Notes under the pieces: generated by a model
The model's input: only the letters and a program-made list of their open reading frames with translations
Databases searched by the model: none
What the model was told of the DNA's origin: nothing
Part shown: piece by piece, positions 36,066 to 44,944 of the stretch
How the letters are laid out: each line of letters begins with the position of its first letter
Position numbering within the stretch: the stretch's first letter is position 1
Assembly: GCA_002435755.1 (NCBI GenBank)
Contig: DIYH01000010.1
Location: 1-64,000, forward strand
DNA: 64,000 nucleotides
Reading direction: 5' to 3'
DNA from: Flammeovirgaceae bacterium UBA6059
GTDB taxonomy: Bacteria; Bacteroidota; Bacteroidia; Cytophagales; Cyclobacteriaceae
Program-made: the position numbers and the translations under genes

Positions 36066-39000
36066 CTAAAAACTATATCTCACTCCAAACTGTGCCTGCC
36101 ATCTCGAACTGACAACATTGTTATCTCTAATGCTATAGGGATTACCTGTCACTGGTGCGGTAAATGTAAACGTGGGCACATTTGTTCCTTCTTGAAATCC
36201 AGCAAAGTCTATTAGCTGAAAATTACCATTGTCAGCTACAAAATTTCTTCGACCCCATTCCTTATTCAGCAAGTTTGTGAAATTGAATACATCAAATGTA
36301 AACTCTAAACGATGCTTTCTGTTTTGCGCATCGCGAACAAAAAAACCTGCTAGCAATTTCAAGTCGATAATATGTTCAAAAGGTGTCCTTGCCATATTTC
36401 GCTCTGCATATTCCCCTCTACGCTCACTCAAGTAATTATCGTTCTCAATATAGGCATCTAGAGCAGTCCATTGCTCGGCAGCAGTTACCGTAACAATTCC
36501 ATCGTTATCCACCTGGTCAACAAGCACTATGTCGTTAGAAGAGGCAGGAACGTAGATCAGATTGCGTGGCTCGTCCAGGTTAGGATCATCTCCATTAAGC
36601 AGCCCATCGTTATCGTTGTAAACATAGGAGAAAGGTTGCCCGGACTGTCCATTGTAGAACAGCGTAATTCCGAAATCAAGCAAATCAAATAGCTCTTTTT
36701 GATAAGAAACGAAACCGGTCATCCTTGAGCCAAGATCAAAGGCCGATCTTTGAACCCCTGTAGGATTATTTCTGCCATCTATGCTGTGGAATTCTTGCCA
36801 CTGTGATGAGTTAATAAAACTCCTACCATCAAATAAGGAATAGGCCCTTGTGAATGTATAGGATACGCTAGCAGTCAGGCCATTGCTAAATGGACGTTGC
36901 AGCTGGATCGTACTAGCAAAAGTGTATCCTTCATTAGTGTTGGTACCAAGAGTAATGTATCCATAATCCGGCTCAATGGGTGTAGTAAAAAATCTCGGAC
37001 GATCATCTGGGGTACCTTCAAGTCGAACAACAGAATCCTGTCTGTTGAGACTCTGGTATCGGACATTGTTCAAAGTCTTGCTGTATTGCAAATCAACAGT
37101 ACCAATTAGACCTCCGGGAAGGACCTGATCAACGGCTAAACTAGCTCTGAGAAGTTGAGGATACTTAAAGTCTTCAGAGAAAAGGTCTACATCTCCTTGC
37201 AACGCCGACGTATTAAAAGGGAAGTTATTCACATTAGGTTCAAGAGCAATACCACCATCACCAACTGGTGCAAACCCACGTCCATCAAACCCTACCAAAA
37301 AGCCACTGGTCGTTCCTGTTCTTAAATAAACGCCACCAGGCCAGACAAAAGGAATACGGCTTGTAAATACGCCGATACCACCTCGAAGTTGTGTTGACTT
37401 ATCACCATTAACATCAAAATTAAAGCCTAACCTTGGACTTAATAAGAGTTGCGTCTTGGGAAGCTGGCTTGCCCTCGCGCCTTGCAAATCGTAACCTGCT
37501 GCTTGCAATTCGAAAAGAGTGGAATCATTGAATCCAGGATTCGCCAGTGGCTCGGTTGTAAAACTTGGTATATCCAGTCTCAGTCCACCTGTTATCTTCA
37601 ACCGATCATTGACCTGATATTCATCCTGAGCGTAGAAACCGAGCTGAAAAGCGTTGAAGTCAGCAGCTACAGACGTAGCATCATCTCCGATGTTACTATT
37701 TCCGATCTCATGACCATAGAGATACAAGAACGCTTCATCGGCCAAGAACTTATCAATACTTGAATATGAGTATTGGGCAGGGTGAAGTGGTAAAAAGAGG
37801 TTGAAGATACTGTAAAACTCATTATGCGTTCCGAAAGTGAAGCTGTGTTTTCCTTTGAAGAGGTAGAGATTATTGGTTATAGTAAAAACATCCTGATTCA
37901 CAACATTGGCCATTGAGAACGGCTCACCACCTAGCTGGATCTCAGCACCACCATCATTGATAGAGATATTGGGGAAGCGAGCCCCAAGTATGTCTCTGTC
38001 ATCTCGCACGGTAGTATACCCTACGATTAGATTATTAGATAACTCGTTGCTAAAGTTTGATTTCAGCTCTAAAGCACTTGAGTTAGTAGTTGAAGGAAAA
38101 AATTGACCACTATTTTCGAACTGTACAAAACTATCGTTAATCGTTCTTCTTCCTATCACTGTGGCCTTCGTGTAACTATGCCGTAATGATAGCTTATGAC
38201 GGTCATTGATGTTCCAGTTAATTTTTGCAAGTACCTTCTCACCTTCCAGCTCATTGACGGTATTTAGATAGTCACCTGGTTCATAATTATAAGTATTGCG
38301 CAAATGATTGGCTACTTCATCAAGTCTATTGGCAGAACCATTGTAGGTAGCTGCATTAAATGGCTGAGGAGTCTCCTCCCGCTGTATTTCTGTATTAACA
38401 AAAAAGAAAAGTTTGTTTTTAATTACTGGCCCACCTAGTCGAAAACCATAAGTCTTAGCTGAAAAGTCAGGTAGTCGCGTGCGAGAGTCTGATGAATTGT
38501 CCGTGGGCGTTTTTCCGGCTAGAGCCTCATTTCTCAAAAAATAATAGGCACTACCCTCCAAAGTATTGGTTCCACTTCTGGTTACAGCGTTTATGCCTCC
38601 TCCAGCAAATCCTCCTAAGGTAACGTCATAAGGTGCTAACACTACTTGAACTTCTTGGAGTGCATCAACACTTATAGGAGAAATGCCGGTTTGCCCTCCG
38701 TTTGTTCCAGATTGGGCTAAACCAAACAAGTCATTATTCACTGCTCCATCAATAAAGATTGAGTTAAATCGATTGTTGATTCCTGCAAAAGAAACAGAGT
38801 TTCCATCTCCGCTAATATTCACTGAAGCCCGAGGATCAAGTCTAGTAAAGTCAGTCAGGTCACGAGCTACGGTCGGAGAGGAATTAATGGTTCTCTCATC
38901 AACTTTTGTTGATGCACCCGTTCTGTTACCATCTATTATTCCAGACGCGGTGATTTCTACCTCCTCTAGCTCTGTTGTGCTCTCTCGTAAATCAAGACTT

Positions 39001-39323
39001 AGTGATAAAGTCTGACCTAAAGTCAGGTAAATACCATCTTTAGCAAGTTCTTCGTATCCAACAAAGTTACAGGTTACAGTATAAGGTCCTCCAGCAGTTA
39101 GGTTGTTGAGGATAAACCTGCCTTCCAGATTGGAAACAGTGCCATAAGTAGAGCCTGTTTCAACATGAATCGCTTGAATAGTGGCACCCGGCAGTGGCTC
39201 ACCATCTGAGGAGGTAACTAGGCCGTTGATCCGAGAGGTCGTAGAACCCTGCGCCAAAACTTCACTCGATGAGGTCAGAAAATAGACTATCATCAAGCTC
39301 AGCACTAGTAGAGTTTTCTTCAT
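36066..39323 (-). CDS. Oar-like TonB-dependent outer-membrane receptor with carboxypeptidase-regulatory domain
   Basis: The 1085-residue protein has a signal peptide (ending SSEVLAQ), a carboxypeptidase-regulatory-like beta-domain at about 30-120 (GLVTSSDGEPLPGATI, to VGYEEL), a plug domain (EVEITASG, DFTRLDPRASVNISG, SGTNTLEGSAYYFLRN) and a long beta-barrel ending in WQAQFGVRYSF, the usual terminal strand. This Oar-like architecture is known for large outer-membrane proteins in Bacteroidota and myxobacteria; Oar is implicated in protein or signal export. No SusD gene follows, so glycan uptake is unlikely. It is divergent from the purine cluster. Confidence 0.88.
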   Translation of the reverse strand: MKKTLLVLSLMIVYFLTSSSEVLAQGSTTSRINGLVTSSDGEPLPGATIQAIHVETGSTYGTVSNLEGRFILNNLTAGGPYTVTCNFVGYEELAKDGIYLTLGQTLSLSLDLRESTTELEEVEITASGIIDGNRTGASTKVDERTINSSPTVARDLTDFTRLDPRASVNISGDGNSVSFAGINNRFNSIFIDGAVNNDLFGLAQSGTNGGQTGISPISVDALQEVQVVLAPYDVTLGGFAGGGINAVTRSGTNTLEGSAYYFLRNEALAGKTPTDNSSDSRTRLPDFSAKTYGFRLGGPVIKNKLFFFVNTEIQREETPQPFNAATYNGSANRLDEVANHLRNTYNYEPGDYLNTVNELEGEKVLAKINWNINDRHKLSLRHSYTKATVIGRRTINDSFVQFENSGQFFPSTTNSSALELKSNFSNELSNNLIVGYTTVRDDRDILGARFPNISINDGGAEIQLGGEPFSMANVVNQDVFTITNNLYLFKGKHSFTFGTHNEFYSIFNLFLPLHPAQYSYSSIDKFLADEAFLYLYGHEIGNSNIGDDATSVAADFNAFQLGFYAQDEYQVNDRLKITGGLRLDIPSFTTEPLANPGFNDSTLFELQAAGYDLQGARASQLPKTQLLLSPRLGFNFDVNGDKSTQLRGGIGVFTSRIPFVWPGGVYLRTGTTSGFLVGFDGRGFAPVGDGGIALEPNVNNFPFNTSALQGDVDLFSEDFKYPQLLRASLAVDQVLPGGLIGTVDLQYSKTLNNVRYQSLNRQDSVVRLEGTPDDRPRFFTTPIEPDYGYITLGTNTNEGYTFASTIQLQRPFSNGLTASVSYTFTRAYSLFDGRSFINSSQWQEFHSIDGRNNPTGVQRSAFDLGSRMTGFVSYQKELFDLLDFGITLFYNGQSGQPFSYVYNDNDGLLNGDDPNLDEPRNLIYVPASSNDIVLVDQVDNDGIVTVTAAEQWTALDAYIENDNYLSERRGEYAERNMARTPFEHIIDLKLLAGFFVRDAQNRKHRLEFTFDVFNFTNLLNKEWGRRNFVADNGNFQLIDFAGFQEGTNVPTFTFTAPVTGNPYSIRDNNVVSSRWQAQFGVRYSF

Positions 39324-39344
39324 AAGAATTGAGTGTTAGAGTGT

Positions 39345-39356
39345 TTAACTAGTTAA
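39345..39356. promoter_or_regulatory. 12-bp palindrome upstream of the receptor gene
   Basis: TTAACTAGTTAA is a perfect palindrome centred 27 bases before the receptor start codon, where a dimeric regulator could act. Confidence 0.4.
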
Positions 39357-39625
39357 GAATCTGAGATTAAAAAATCCAAATAAATCTATCGGGGTGGTCA
39401 ATGAAGTCAGAATCTGATCGCTATTTAAGGATATTTTTGATATCGATCAATAATAGTAAGTTCATATTACGACATTATTAAAAATGTCCAATGTTTATTC
39501 ACAATAAGCTAATTCACGATCGCACTGACCCATAGAATTATCGAATTAACAAACTCAGTTTTAGCCAATTTCGCCATGTAAATCATACGCACTTGCAACG
39601 CCAGCGTATAGTTAATTTATTTGGC

Positions 39626-39633
39626 TAATTTCG
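39626..39633 (+). promoter_or_regulatory. Possible -7 box of the purine cluster
   Basis: TAATTTCG is one base from TAnnTTTG and lies 56 bases before the permease ATG at 39690. No -33 element is evident. Confidence 0.35.
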
Positions 39634-39689
39634 ACAGCCAAGCAATGCATGTATCCATCCATTTGTTGGGTACACGACCTAACAAGCCC

Positions 39690-41084
39690 ATGGATTTTTT
39701 TCAAATTCAAGAGAACGATACTAGTGTTCGAAAGGAAGTCATCGCAGGCTTAACCACCTTCAGTACCATGGCCTATATTGTATTTGTCAATCCGGCGATA
39801 CTGTCAAAGACGGGTATAGATTTTGAAAGTGCGATGATTGCTACATGCCTGGCTGCAGCTACAGGATCTTTGTTGTCCGGCCTTCTGTCAAATTATCCTT
39901 TCGCGCAAGCTCCCGGTATGGGTCTCAACGCCTTCTTCGTTTACACGGTTGTTTTCCAGGCGGGTTATTCCTGGCAAGGTGGACTGGCGATCGTCTTCAT
40001 ATCGGGTATTGTATTTATTCTTCTTACTGTCAGTGGCTTGAGAGCGGCCATCGCCAATGCCTTTCCTCCTTGTATTCTTCATGCTATTCCAGCAGGCATT
40101 GGACTATTCATTACCTTGATAGGTCTCAACAACGCAGGCATCATAGATATCAATCAAGGGCCTATCATCGATATCCTCCTATCCGAACCAACATATGAAC
40201 CAGGCCAGTTGATCGATAAGGTCAACACTGCACCACCTCAAGTACTGCAGTTCGGTGATTTCAGCCAGCCTACCACTTACTTGGCTATTCTTGGATTTTT
40301 GATCATGTCAGTTTTGATGATCAGGCAGATCAAAGCAGCTATCCTGTTGACTATTGCGACCATATCGATTATCAGTCTAGTTTTAGGAGTTACCCAGCTG
40401 CCAAGTGAGGTTACCTACAGTTCTTTAGATCTCTCGCCCACTTTCTTACAGTTAGACTTTGGACAACTCTTCCCCAGTGACAACACTTCCTTATTTAGAG
40501 GAATTCTCGATCTATGTACCATCATTGTTGCATTCACTATGGTGGATCTTTTCGATACTTTAGGTACCCTATATGGTACTGCAGACAAAGGTGGTTTTAT
40601 CAACAAGGATGGCAAGCTACCCAGAATGAACAGAGCACTCCTAGCTGACGCCATTGCTACTACATTCGGGGCGTTAATGGGAACATCTACAACTACTACT
40701 TACATCGAAAGTGGTGCTGGAATAGCAGCCGGAGGTCGCACAGGACTTACGGTAGTTGTAGTAGGCATACTCTTCCTGCTCTGCATTTTCCTAGCTCCCT
40801 TGGCAGGACTTATACCAACGGCCGCCACAGCCCCTGCACTCGTGATGGTAGGTGTGTTGATGTTGGGAGCAGTGAAAAAAATCAATTTCAGTGATCTTGA
40901 AGAGGCTATACCGGCATTCTTGGTGATTGTACTCATGCCTTTCACATACAGCATTGCCAATGGTATAGGTACAGGAATCATTGTCTACACACTCATCAAA
41001 GTTGTTAAATTGGATTTGAGGTCGTTGAATCCAATTCTGGTGATTATTGCCGTCCTTTTCATCATCAAATACATACTACTGTGA
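39690..41084 (+). CDS. NCS2-family purine base permease, AzgA type
   Basis: The ATG at 39690 gives the family's usual N terminus (MDFFQIQENDTSVRKEVIAG); upstream in-frame starts at 39621 and 39645 would add residues unlike any permease. The 464-residue product has about 13 membrane segments and the AzgA hallmarks TTFSTMAYIVFVNP, FAQAPGMGLNAFF, VDLFDTLGTLYG and GTSTTTTYIESGAGIA. AzgA-type members import hypoxanthine, guanine or adenine with protons. Its TGA overlaps the GTG start of the deaminase gene. Confidence 0.9.
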   Translation: MDFFQIQENDTSVRKEVIAGLTTFSTMAYIVFVNPAILSKTGIDFESAMIATCLAAATGSLLSGLLSNYPFAQAPGMGLNAFFVYTVVFQAGYSWQGGLAIVFISGIVFILLTVSGLRAAIANAFPPCILHAIPAGIGLFITLIGLNNAGIIDINQGPIIDILLSEPTYEPGQLIDKVNTAPPQVLQFGDFSQPTTYLAILGFLIMSVLMIRQIKAAILLTIATISIISLVLGVTQLPSEVTYSSLDLSPTFLQLDFGQLFPSDNTSLFRGILDLCTIIVAFTMVDLFDTLGTLYGTADKGGFINKDGKLPRMNRALLADAIATTFGALMGTSTTTTYIESGAGIAAGGRTGLTVVVVGILFLLCIFLAPLAGLIPTAATAPALVMVGVLMLGAVKKINFSDLEEAIPAFLVIVLMPFTYSIANGIGTGIIVYTLIKVVKLDLRSLNPILVIIAVLFIIKYILL

Positions 41085-42610
41085 TCCGATACTTATACAT
41101 ACTGCTCACAACAGTGATGATCGGGTGCGAGGTGCTGAGCTCAGAGTTCACTAGCAAAAATGAGTTGAAAGAAGAAAACTACTCCGATCAAAGAAAGGAA
41201 CTCAGGCGGAGGGATAACAACTCAAGTTTTGATGCCTCTGTCAAGCTTACTGATAGGGAGCACCAAGCCAACGCCAAATTGATCTCATTGCGTGATAGTT
41301 TGCTACAAGCTTACGAGAAAGCACAATACTTCCCTCCTGCTAAGGATTTTTTTAAGTCAAGAGAGCATATACAAACTACGAAACTCTATGGTCTCCTAAA
41401 GCAAATGCCAAAGGGTGGTTTCTTGCATATGCATGCTTCTGCGGTCAAAGATTTTCATTGGTTGATCGACAAGGTGATCACACTTCCTGAGATGTATGTT
41501 CATTGGAGAAGTGATAATGAACAATACCTAAAAGGTGAGCTAAGAGCATTCAATGAAGGTGAAGAACCTGCAGGGTTTGTGAATGTAGCTGAGCTTGCCA
41601 CTTCAGAAGAAAGCTTTAGAGAGAAAATGTATGAGTTACTCACATTGGCTCCCGAGACTGATAAAGATACCATTGATATATGGACAGAATTCGATAAGAT
41701 CTTTCAACGTATCGGCGGTGCTTACGCCTATGAGCCCATTTTCAAGGAATTCCATAAAGTACTCTTTTTGAGTTTGCTTGATGACAATATCCAGCATGTA
41801 GAATTGAGACAAATAATGTTTGATGGGCTCTACGATCTGGCTCACGAAACAGGTTACTACAATGAAGATTCCATTGTACGGATCTTCAAAAAACTTGAAA
41901 TAGAAATACAAGAAGATCATCCACAATTCAGCCTTAAGCTTATCTATACCGACTTGAGGTTCCGAAGTAGAGAAGCCATAGCTAATTCGTTTGCAAATGC
42001 CTATGCGCTACGAGCGCGGTATCCTGAAATAGTCAAAGGCTTTGACCTTGTCTCAGAAGAGGATGCAGGTAATAGCACTCTCTATTACTTGGATGCATGG
42101 CTCAAAGCGGACTCCCTTGAGCATGTGTATGGCATAGATATGCCTTTCTACTTTCATGATGGAGAGTCTAACTGGTACAGCAACACCAATCTCTATGATG
42201 CAATATTGTTGGGAAGCAAACGCATCGGACATGGGATCAATCTAGCATTTTTCCCATCGTTGATTGATGAGGTGGTTGCAAGAGATATCTGCCTGGAAGT
42301 AAGTCCGATCAGTAATCAGGTGTTAGGATATGTCGAAGATCTTCGGGTTCACCCCGCCAATTCACTGATAAGACAGGGTGTTCAAATCACCATTAGCTCT
42401 GATGATCCGGCAATCTATCAATATGAAGGGTTAACACATGATTATTGGAGTGTACTGCTGGCCTGGCAACTTGACCTCAGAAGTCTGAAAAAACTCTCAA
42501 TGAACGGTGTTCTTTACAGTGCATTATCAGATAGGGAAAAATCAGATGCACTCGAGTTTTGGCAAAATGAATGGGATGAATTTGTTAACCTGCTAATCGA
42601 TGAAATCTAA
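41081..42610 (+). CDS. Exported adenosine deaminase-like lipoprotein (ADGF/CECR1-like)
   Basis: The start is GTG, overlapping the permease stop as GTGA. The 509-residue product opens with a signal peptide and lipobox MIGC (Cys16), then an N-terminal extension, then an adenosine deaminase barrel. The catalytic set is visible: HMH at 116-118, FHDGE with His359 and Glu362 (HAGE in most relatives), RIGHGI with His384, and SSDDP with Asp441-Asp442. The long N terminus and exported nature recall the secreted ADGF/ADA2 group rather than cytosolic Add. Expected reaction: adenosine to inosine, outside the cytoplasm. It overlaps the next gene by 11 bases. Confidence 0.86.
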   Translation: MIRYLYILLTTVMIGCEVLSSEFTSKNELKEENYSDQRKELRRRDNNSSFDASVKLTDREHQANAKLISLRDSLLQAYEKAQYFPPAKDFFKSREHIQTTKLYGLLKQMPKGGFLHMHASAVKDFHWLIDKVITLPEMYVHWRSDNEQYLKGELRAFNEGEEPAGFVNVAELATSEESFREKMYELLTLAPETDKDTIDIWTEFDKIFQRIGGAYAYEPIFKEFHKVLFLSLLDDNIQHVELRQIMFDGLYDLAHETGYYNEDSIVRIFKKLEIEIQEDHPQFSLKLIYTDLRFRSREAIANSFANAYALRARYPEIVKGFDLVSEEDAGNSTLYYLDAWLKADSLEHVYGIDMPFYFHDGESNWYSNTNLYDAILLGSKRIGHGINLAFFPSLIDEVVARDICLEVSPISNQVLGYVEDLRVHPANSLIRQGVQITISSDDPAIYQYEGLTHDYWSVLLAWQLDLRSLKKLSMNGVLYSALSDREKSDALEFWQNEWDEFVNLLIDEI

Positions 42611-43700
42611 CAACCAACAAATGATCTTACGTCTATCTCTCTTTGTCTTCGTGGCTATCGTATTTTCTTGTCAGCCCTCGCAATCCCCGGAACCTACTAC
42701 CGCCAAAATCCCAATCAAAGTAGTTGTATTAAGTATGTTTGAACGAGATCAGGATGAAGGAGACATCCCTGGAGAATTTCAGAATTGGGTGGAGCGCCTA
42801 CCTCTGGATAGTGTGATACCGTTTGCTCAAGGCAATCGGGACCTGCGATACAACAATCGTGGCATACTTGGGATGGTCACTGGCATAGGTACTGCCAAAG
42901 CCGCAGCTTCTGTGATGGCACTTGGACTCGACGATCGCTTTGATCTGACTAATGCCTACTGGCTCGTCGCGGGGATTGCAGGAGTAGACCCGAATGATGC
43001 ATCCGCTGGCTCAGCAGCATGGGCGGAGTGGGTCATTGATGGAGACCTGTCACACGAGATCGATGCACGGGAAATTCCAGAGGATTGGCCTACCGGATAC
43101 ATCCCATTGAGGTTAACAAAACCCTACGAAACTCCCGTACCCGAAAACAATGAGGGGGTTGCTTATCGACTCAATTCAGGTCTGGTCGACTGGGCCTATG
43201 ATTTGACAAAAGATATTGAGTTGATGGATACGCCAGAGGTAGAGAAGCTGCGCGAATTGTACAAAGAATACCCAAATGCGCAAAAGCCTCCATTCGTGCT
43301 TAAGGGGGACCAACTGGCTGCTATGACCTACTGGCATGGCGAACTAATGAACCAATGGGCCAACGACTGGGTCAGCTATTGGTCAAAGGGTGAGGGCAAC
43401 TTCGTGACCTCAGCAATGGAAGATACAGGTACACTACAAGCACTTACATTCCTCGATAATGCAGGCAGAGTTGATGTTAATCGTGTGCTCGTGCTGCGTA
43501 CTGCCAGTAACTACACTATGCAGTATAAAGGTATCACTGCAGCGGAAAGCTTAAGCGGAGAAAAACTTAAAGGCAAAGGCTATACTGCCTATATTCCGTC
43601 TCTAGACGCTGCTTATCAAGTAGGCAGTGTGGTGGTCAATGAGCTAGTGGATAACTGGGAGGAGTATGAAAGGATTTTGCCTGAAGCTAAGGGTAATTGA
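42600..43700 (+). CDS. NUP-family purine nucleoside protein, lipoprotein
   Basis: A 366-residue protein of the family named purine nucleoside permease (NUP, PF06516). Despite that name it has a nucleoside-phosphorylase-like fold and no set of membrane helices here. A signal peptide with lipobox IVFSC (Cys24) anchors it in the envelope. Family motifs include LSMFERDQDEGDIPGEFQNW, GMVTGIGTAKAAASVMALGL, VAGIAGVDPN and FVTSAMEDTGTLQAL. In this operon it may bind or cleave the inosine made by the preceding deaminase-like enzyme; that is inference. Confidence 0.85.
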   Translation: MKSNNQQMILRLSLFVFVAIVFSCQPSQSPEPTTAKIPIKVVVLSMFERDQDEGDIPGEFQNWVERLPLDSVIPFAQGNRDLRYNNRGILGMVTGIGTAKAAASVMALGLDDRFDLTNAYWLVAGIAGVDPNDASAGSAAWAEWVIDGDLSHEIDAREIPEDWPTGYIPLRLTKPYETPVPENNEGVAYRLNSGLVDWAYDLTKDIELMDTPEVEKLRELYKEYPNAQKPPFVLKGDQLAAMTYWHGELMNQWANDWVSYWSKGEGNFVTSAMEDTGTLQALTFLDNAGRVDVNRVLVLRTASNYTMQYKGITAAESLSGEKLKGKGYTAYIPSLDAAYQVGSVVVNELVDNWEEYERILPEAKGN

Positions 43701-43718
43701 GAAAGACCGATTAACGCT

Positions 43719-43915
43719 CTAGTCTAAGCTGTTCTTCACTCGATATTTCCATGGCGTACTAGTAGTATTGAGCCTTATATAGTTTGCTTTGAGGAAGAGA
43801 TCATTCCAACCCAGAACTATAATGACTTTCTTCTTGTCAACGGCCTCCGTCGGATAATTACGAGCAGTTAAGAAATCCTAATATCAAATTCAATAATAGG
43901 TTCTTCAGACTTCAT
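43719..43915 (-). pseudogene. Frameshifted small gene downstream of murB
   Basis: Twelve bases after the murB stop an ATG opens MKSEEPIIEFDIRIS and then hits TAA. One base out of frame, the sequence continues without a stop as LTARNYPTEAVDKKKVIIV, LGWNDLFLKANYIRL and NTTSTPWKYRVKNSLD, ending in TAG. The span is 197 bases; adding one base in the ATTTC stretch near 43875 would give a single 65-residue protein. Either the gene is broken or one base was lost in the assembly. The second part has a convincing protein-like composition and a natural end. Family not recognised. Confidence 0.6.
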
Positions 43916-43927
43916 GGGATTGATGCG

Positions 43928-44944
43928 CTAAACCACATTCACCTCTGGTACAATACTAATTCCAAACTTCTGCATCACAGAGGCCTGAATAGCCAACGCT
44001 AACTTATAAATGTCCCGACCCTTTCCTTGGCCATAGTTAACTAGAACCAGCGCCTGTTTTGAATGCACACCAATATCACCTTCCCTGAATCCTTTCCAGC
44101 CACATTGCTCAATGAGCCATCCAGCAAGCACTTTGGTATTGCCTTCACCAACTTCATAGCTAGGCATATCAACAAACTCCGTTTTCAAATTACCAAACTG
44201 ATCTTTAGGAATTGTTGGATTCTTGAAAAAGCTCCCAGCATTACCTATTTCCATAGGATCAGGCAGCTTGCTTTGGCGGATTTTGATCACCGCATCGGAG
44301 ACAGCTTTGATCGACAACTCCTCAACACCCATTTCCGATAGGGTGTCAGCAATAGCACCGTAGCTCGTGTTGAACGTAGGTTTTTTGTTCAGTCTGAAGT
44401 TCACCGCCGTAATGATATATTCTCCCTTAGCACTGGTCTTGAAGATGCTCTCTCTGTAGCCAAACTCACAGTCATGGGCAGTGAACATATGGCGGCTGCC
44501 ATCTTTCAATGCCACCGCTTCCAGTGAGTTAAATACCTCCTTGATCTCTACACCATAGGCTCCAATATTCTGCATGGGGGCTGCTCCGACTGTACCCGGA
44601 ATCAACGAAAGATTCTCGACACCAGCCCAGCCATTCTCGATTGCATATAATACAAATTGATGCCAGTTCTCACCAGCCCCCACACTTACCCATACGTGAT
44701 CAACATTCTCTTTAACGACCTGTATGCCCGTGATCTCATTCTTGAGCACCACACCATCAAAATCCTGTGTTAGTAAGATATTGGAGCCACCTCCAAGCAC
44801 GAGCAGGGAACGGTCTTGCAAGAAGTCAGTTTCAATAAAACCTATTAGAGAATCTACATCGTCAAATCGCCCAAAAAGTTTAGCACTTTGCTTGAGACCA
44901 AAAGTATTGAATGGGTGTAGAGACTCGTTTTGTGTTAAGTTCAT
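43928..44944 (-). CDS. murB: UDP-N-acetylenolpyruvoylglucosamine reductase
   Basis: A 338-residue type I MurB, the FAD enzyme that reduces UDP-GlcNAc-enolpyruvate to UDP-MurNAc in peptidoglycan precursor synthesis. Visible are NTFGLKQSAKLF, the FAD-binding LGGGSNILL, GAAPMQNIGAYGVEI, the Tyr-containing CEFGYRESIFK, and GNAGSFFKNP with the catalytic Ser. Its ATG directly abuts the TAG of the sodium symporter gene, so the two are translated from one message; a broken small gene follows. Confidence 0.95.
   Translation of the reverse strand: MNLTQNESLHPFNTFGLKQSAKLFGRFDDVDSLIGFIETDFLQDRSLLVLGGGSNILLTQDFDGVVLKNEITGIQVVKENVDHVWVSVGAGENWHQFVLYAIENGWAGVENLSLIPGTVGAAPMQNIGAYGVEIKEVFNSLEAVALKDGSRHMFTAHDCEFGYRESIFKTSAKGEYIITAVNFRLNKKPTFNTSYGAIADTLSEMGVEELSIKAVSDAVIKIRQSKLPDPMEIGNAGSFFKNPTIPKDQFGNLKTEFVDMPSYEVGEGNTKVLAGWLIEQCGWKGFREGDIGVHSKQALVLVNYGQGKGRDIYKLALAIQASVMQKFGISIVPEVNVV

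Larger units (their letters stand above)
39324..39689. other. Divergent intergenic region between the Oar-like receptor and the purine cluster
   Basis: 366 bases without a supported gene. It is AT-rich and holds a 12-bp palindrome near the receptor start, a short inverted repeat (GACATT 39471, AATGTC 39483), two similar stretches CCAATTTCG (39566) and CTAATTTCG (39625), and a -7-like box for the permease. No purine-riboswitch core could be recognised. Confidence 0.6.

Noticed and set aside
39324..39689. Purine riboswitch before the AzgA-type permease
   Set aside because: No recognisable purine-aptamer core or matching stems could be found by eye, and the -7 box leaves only a short leader.
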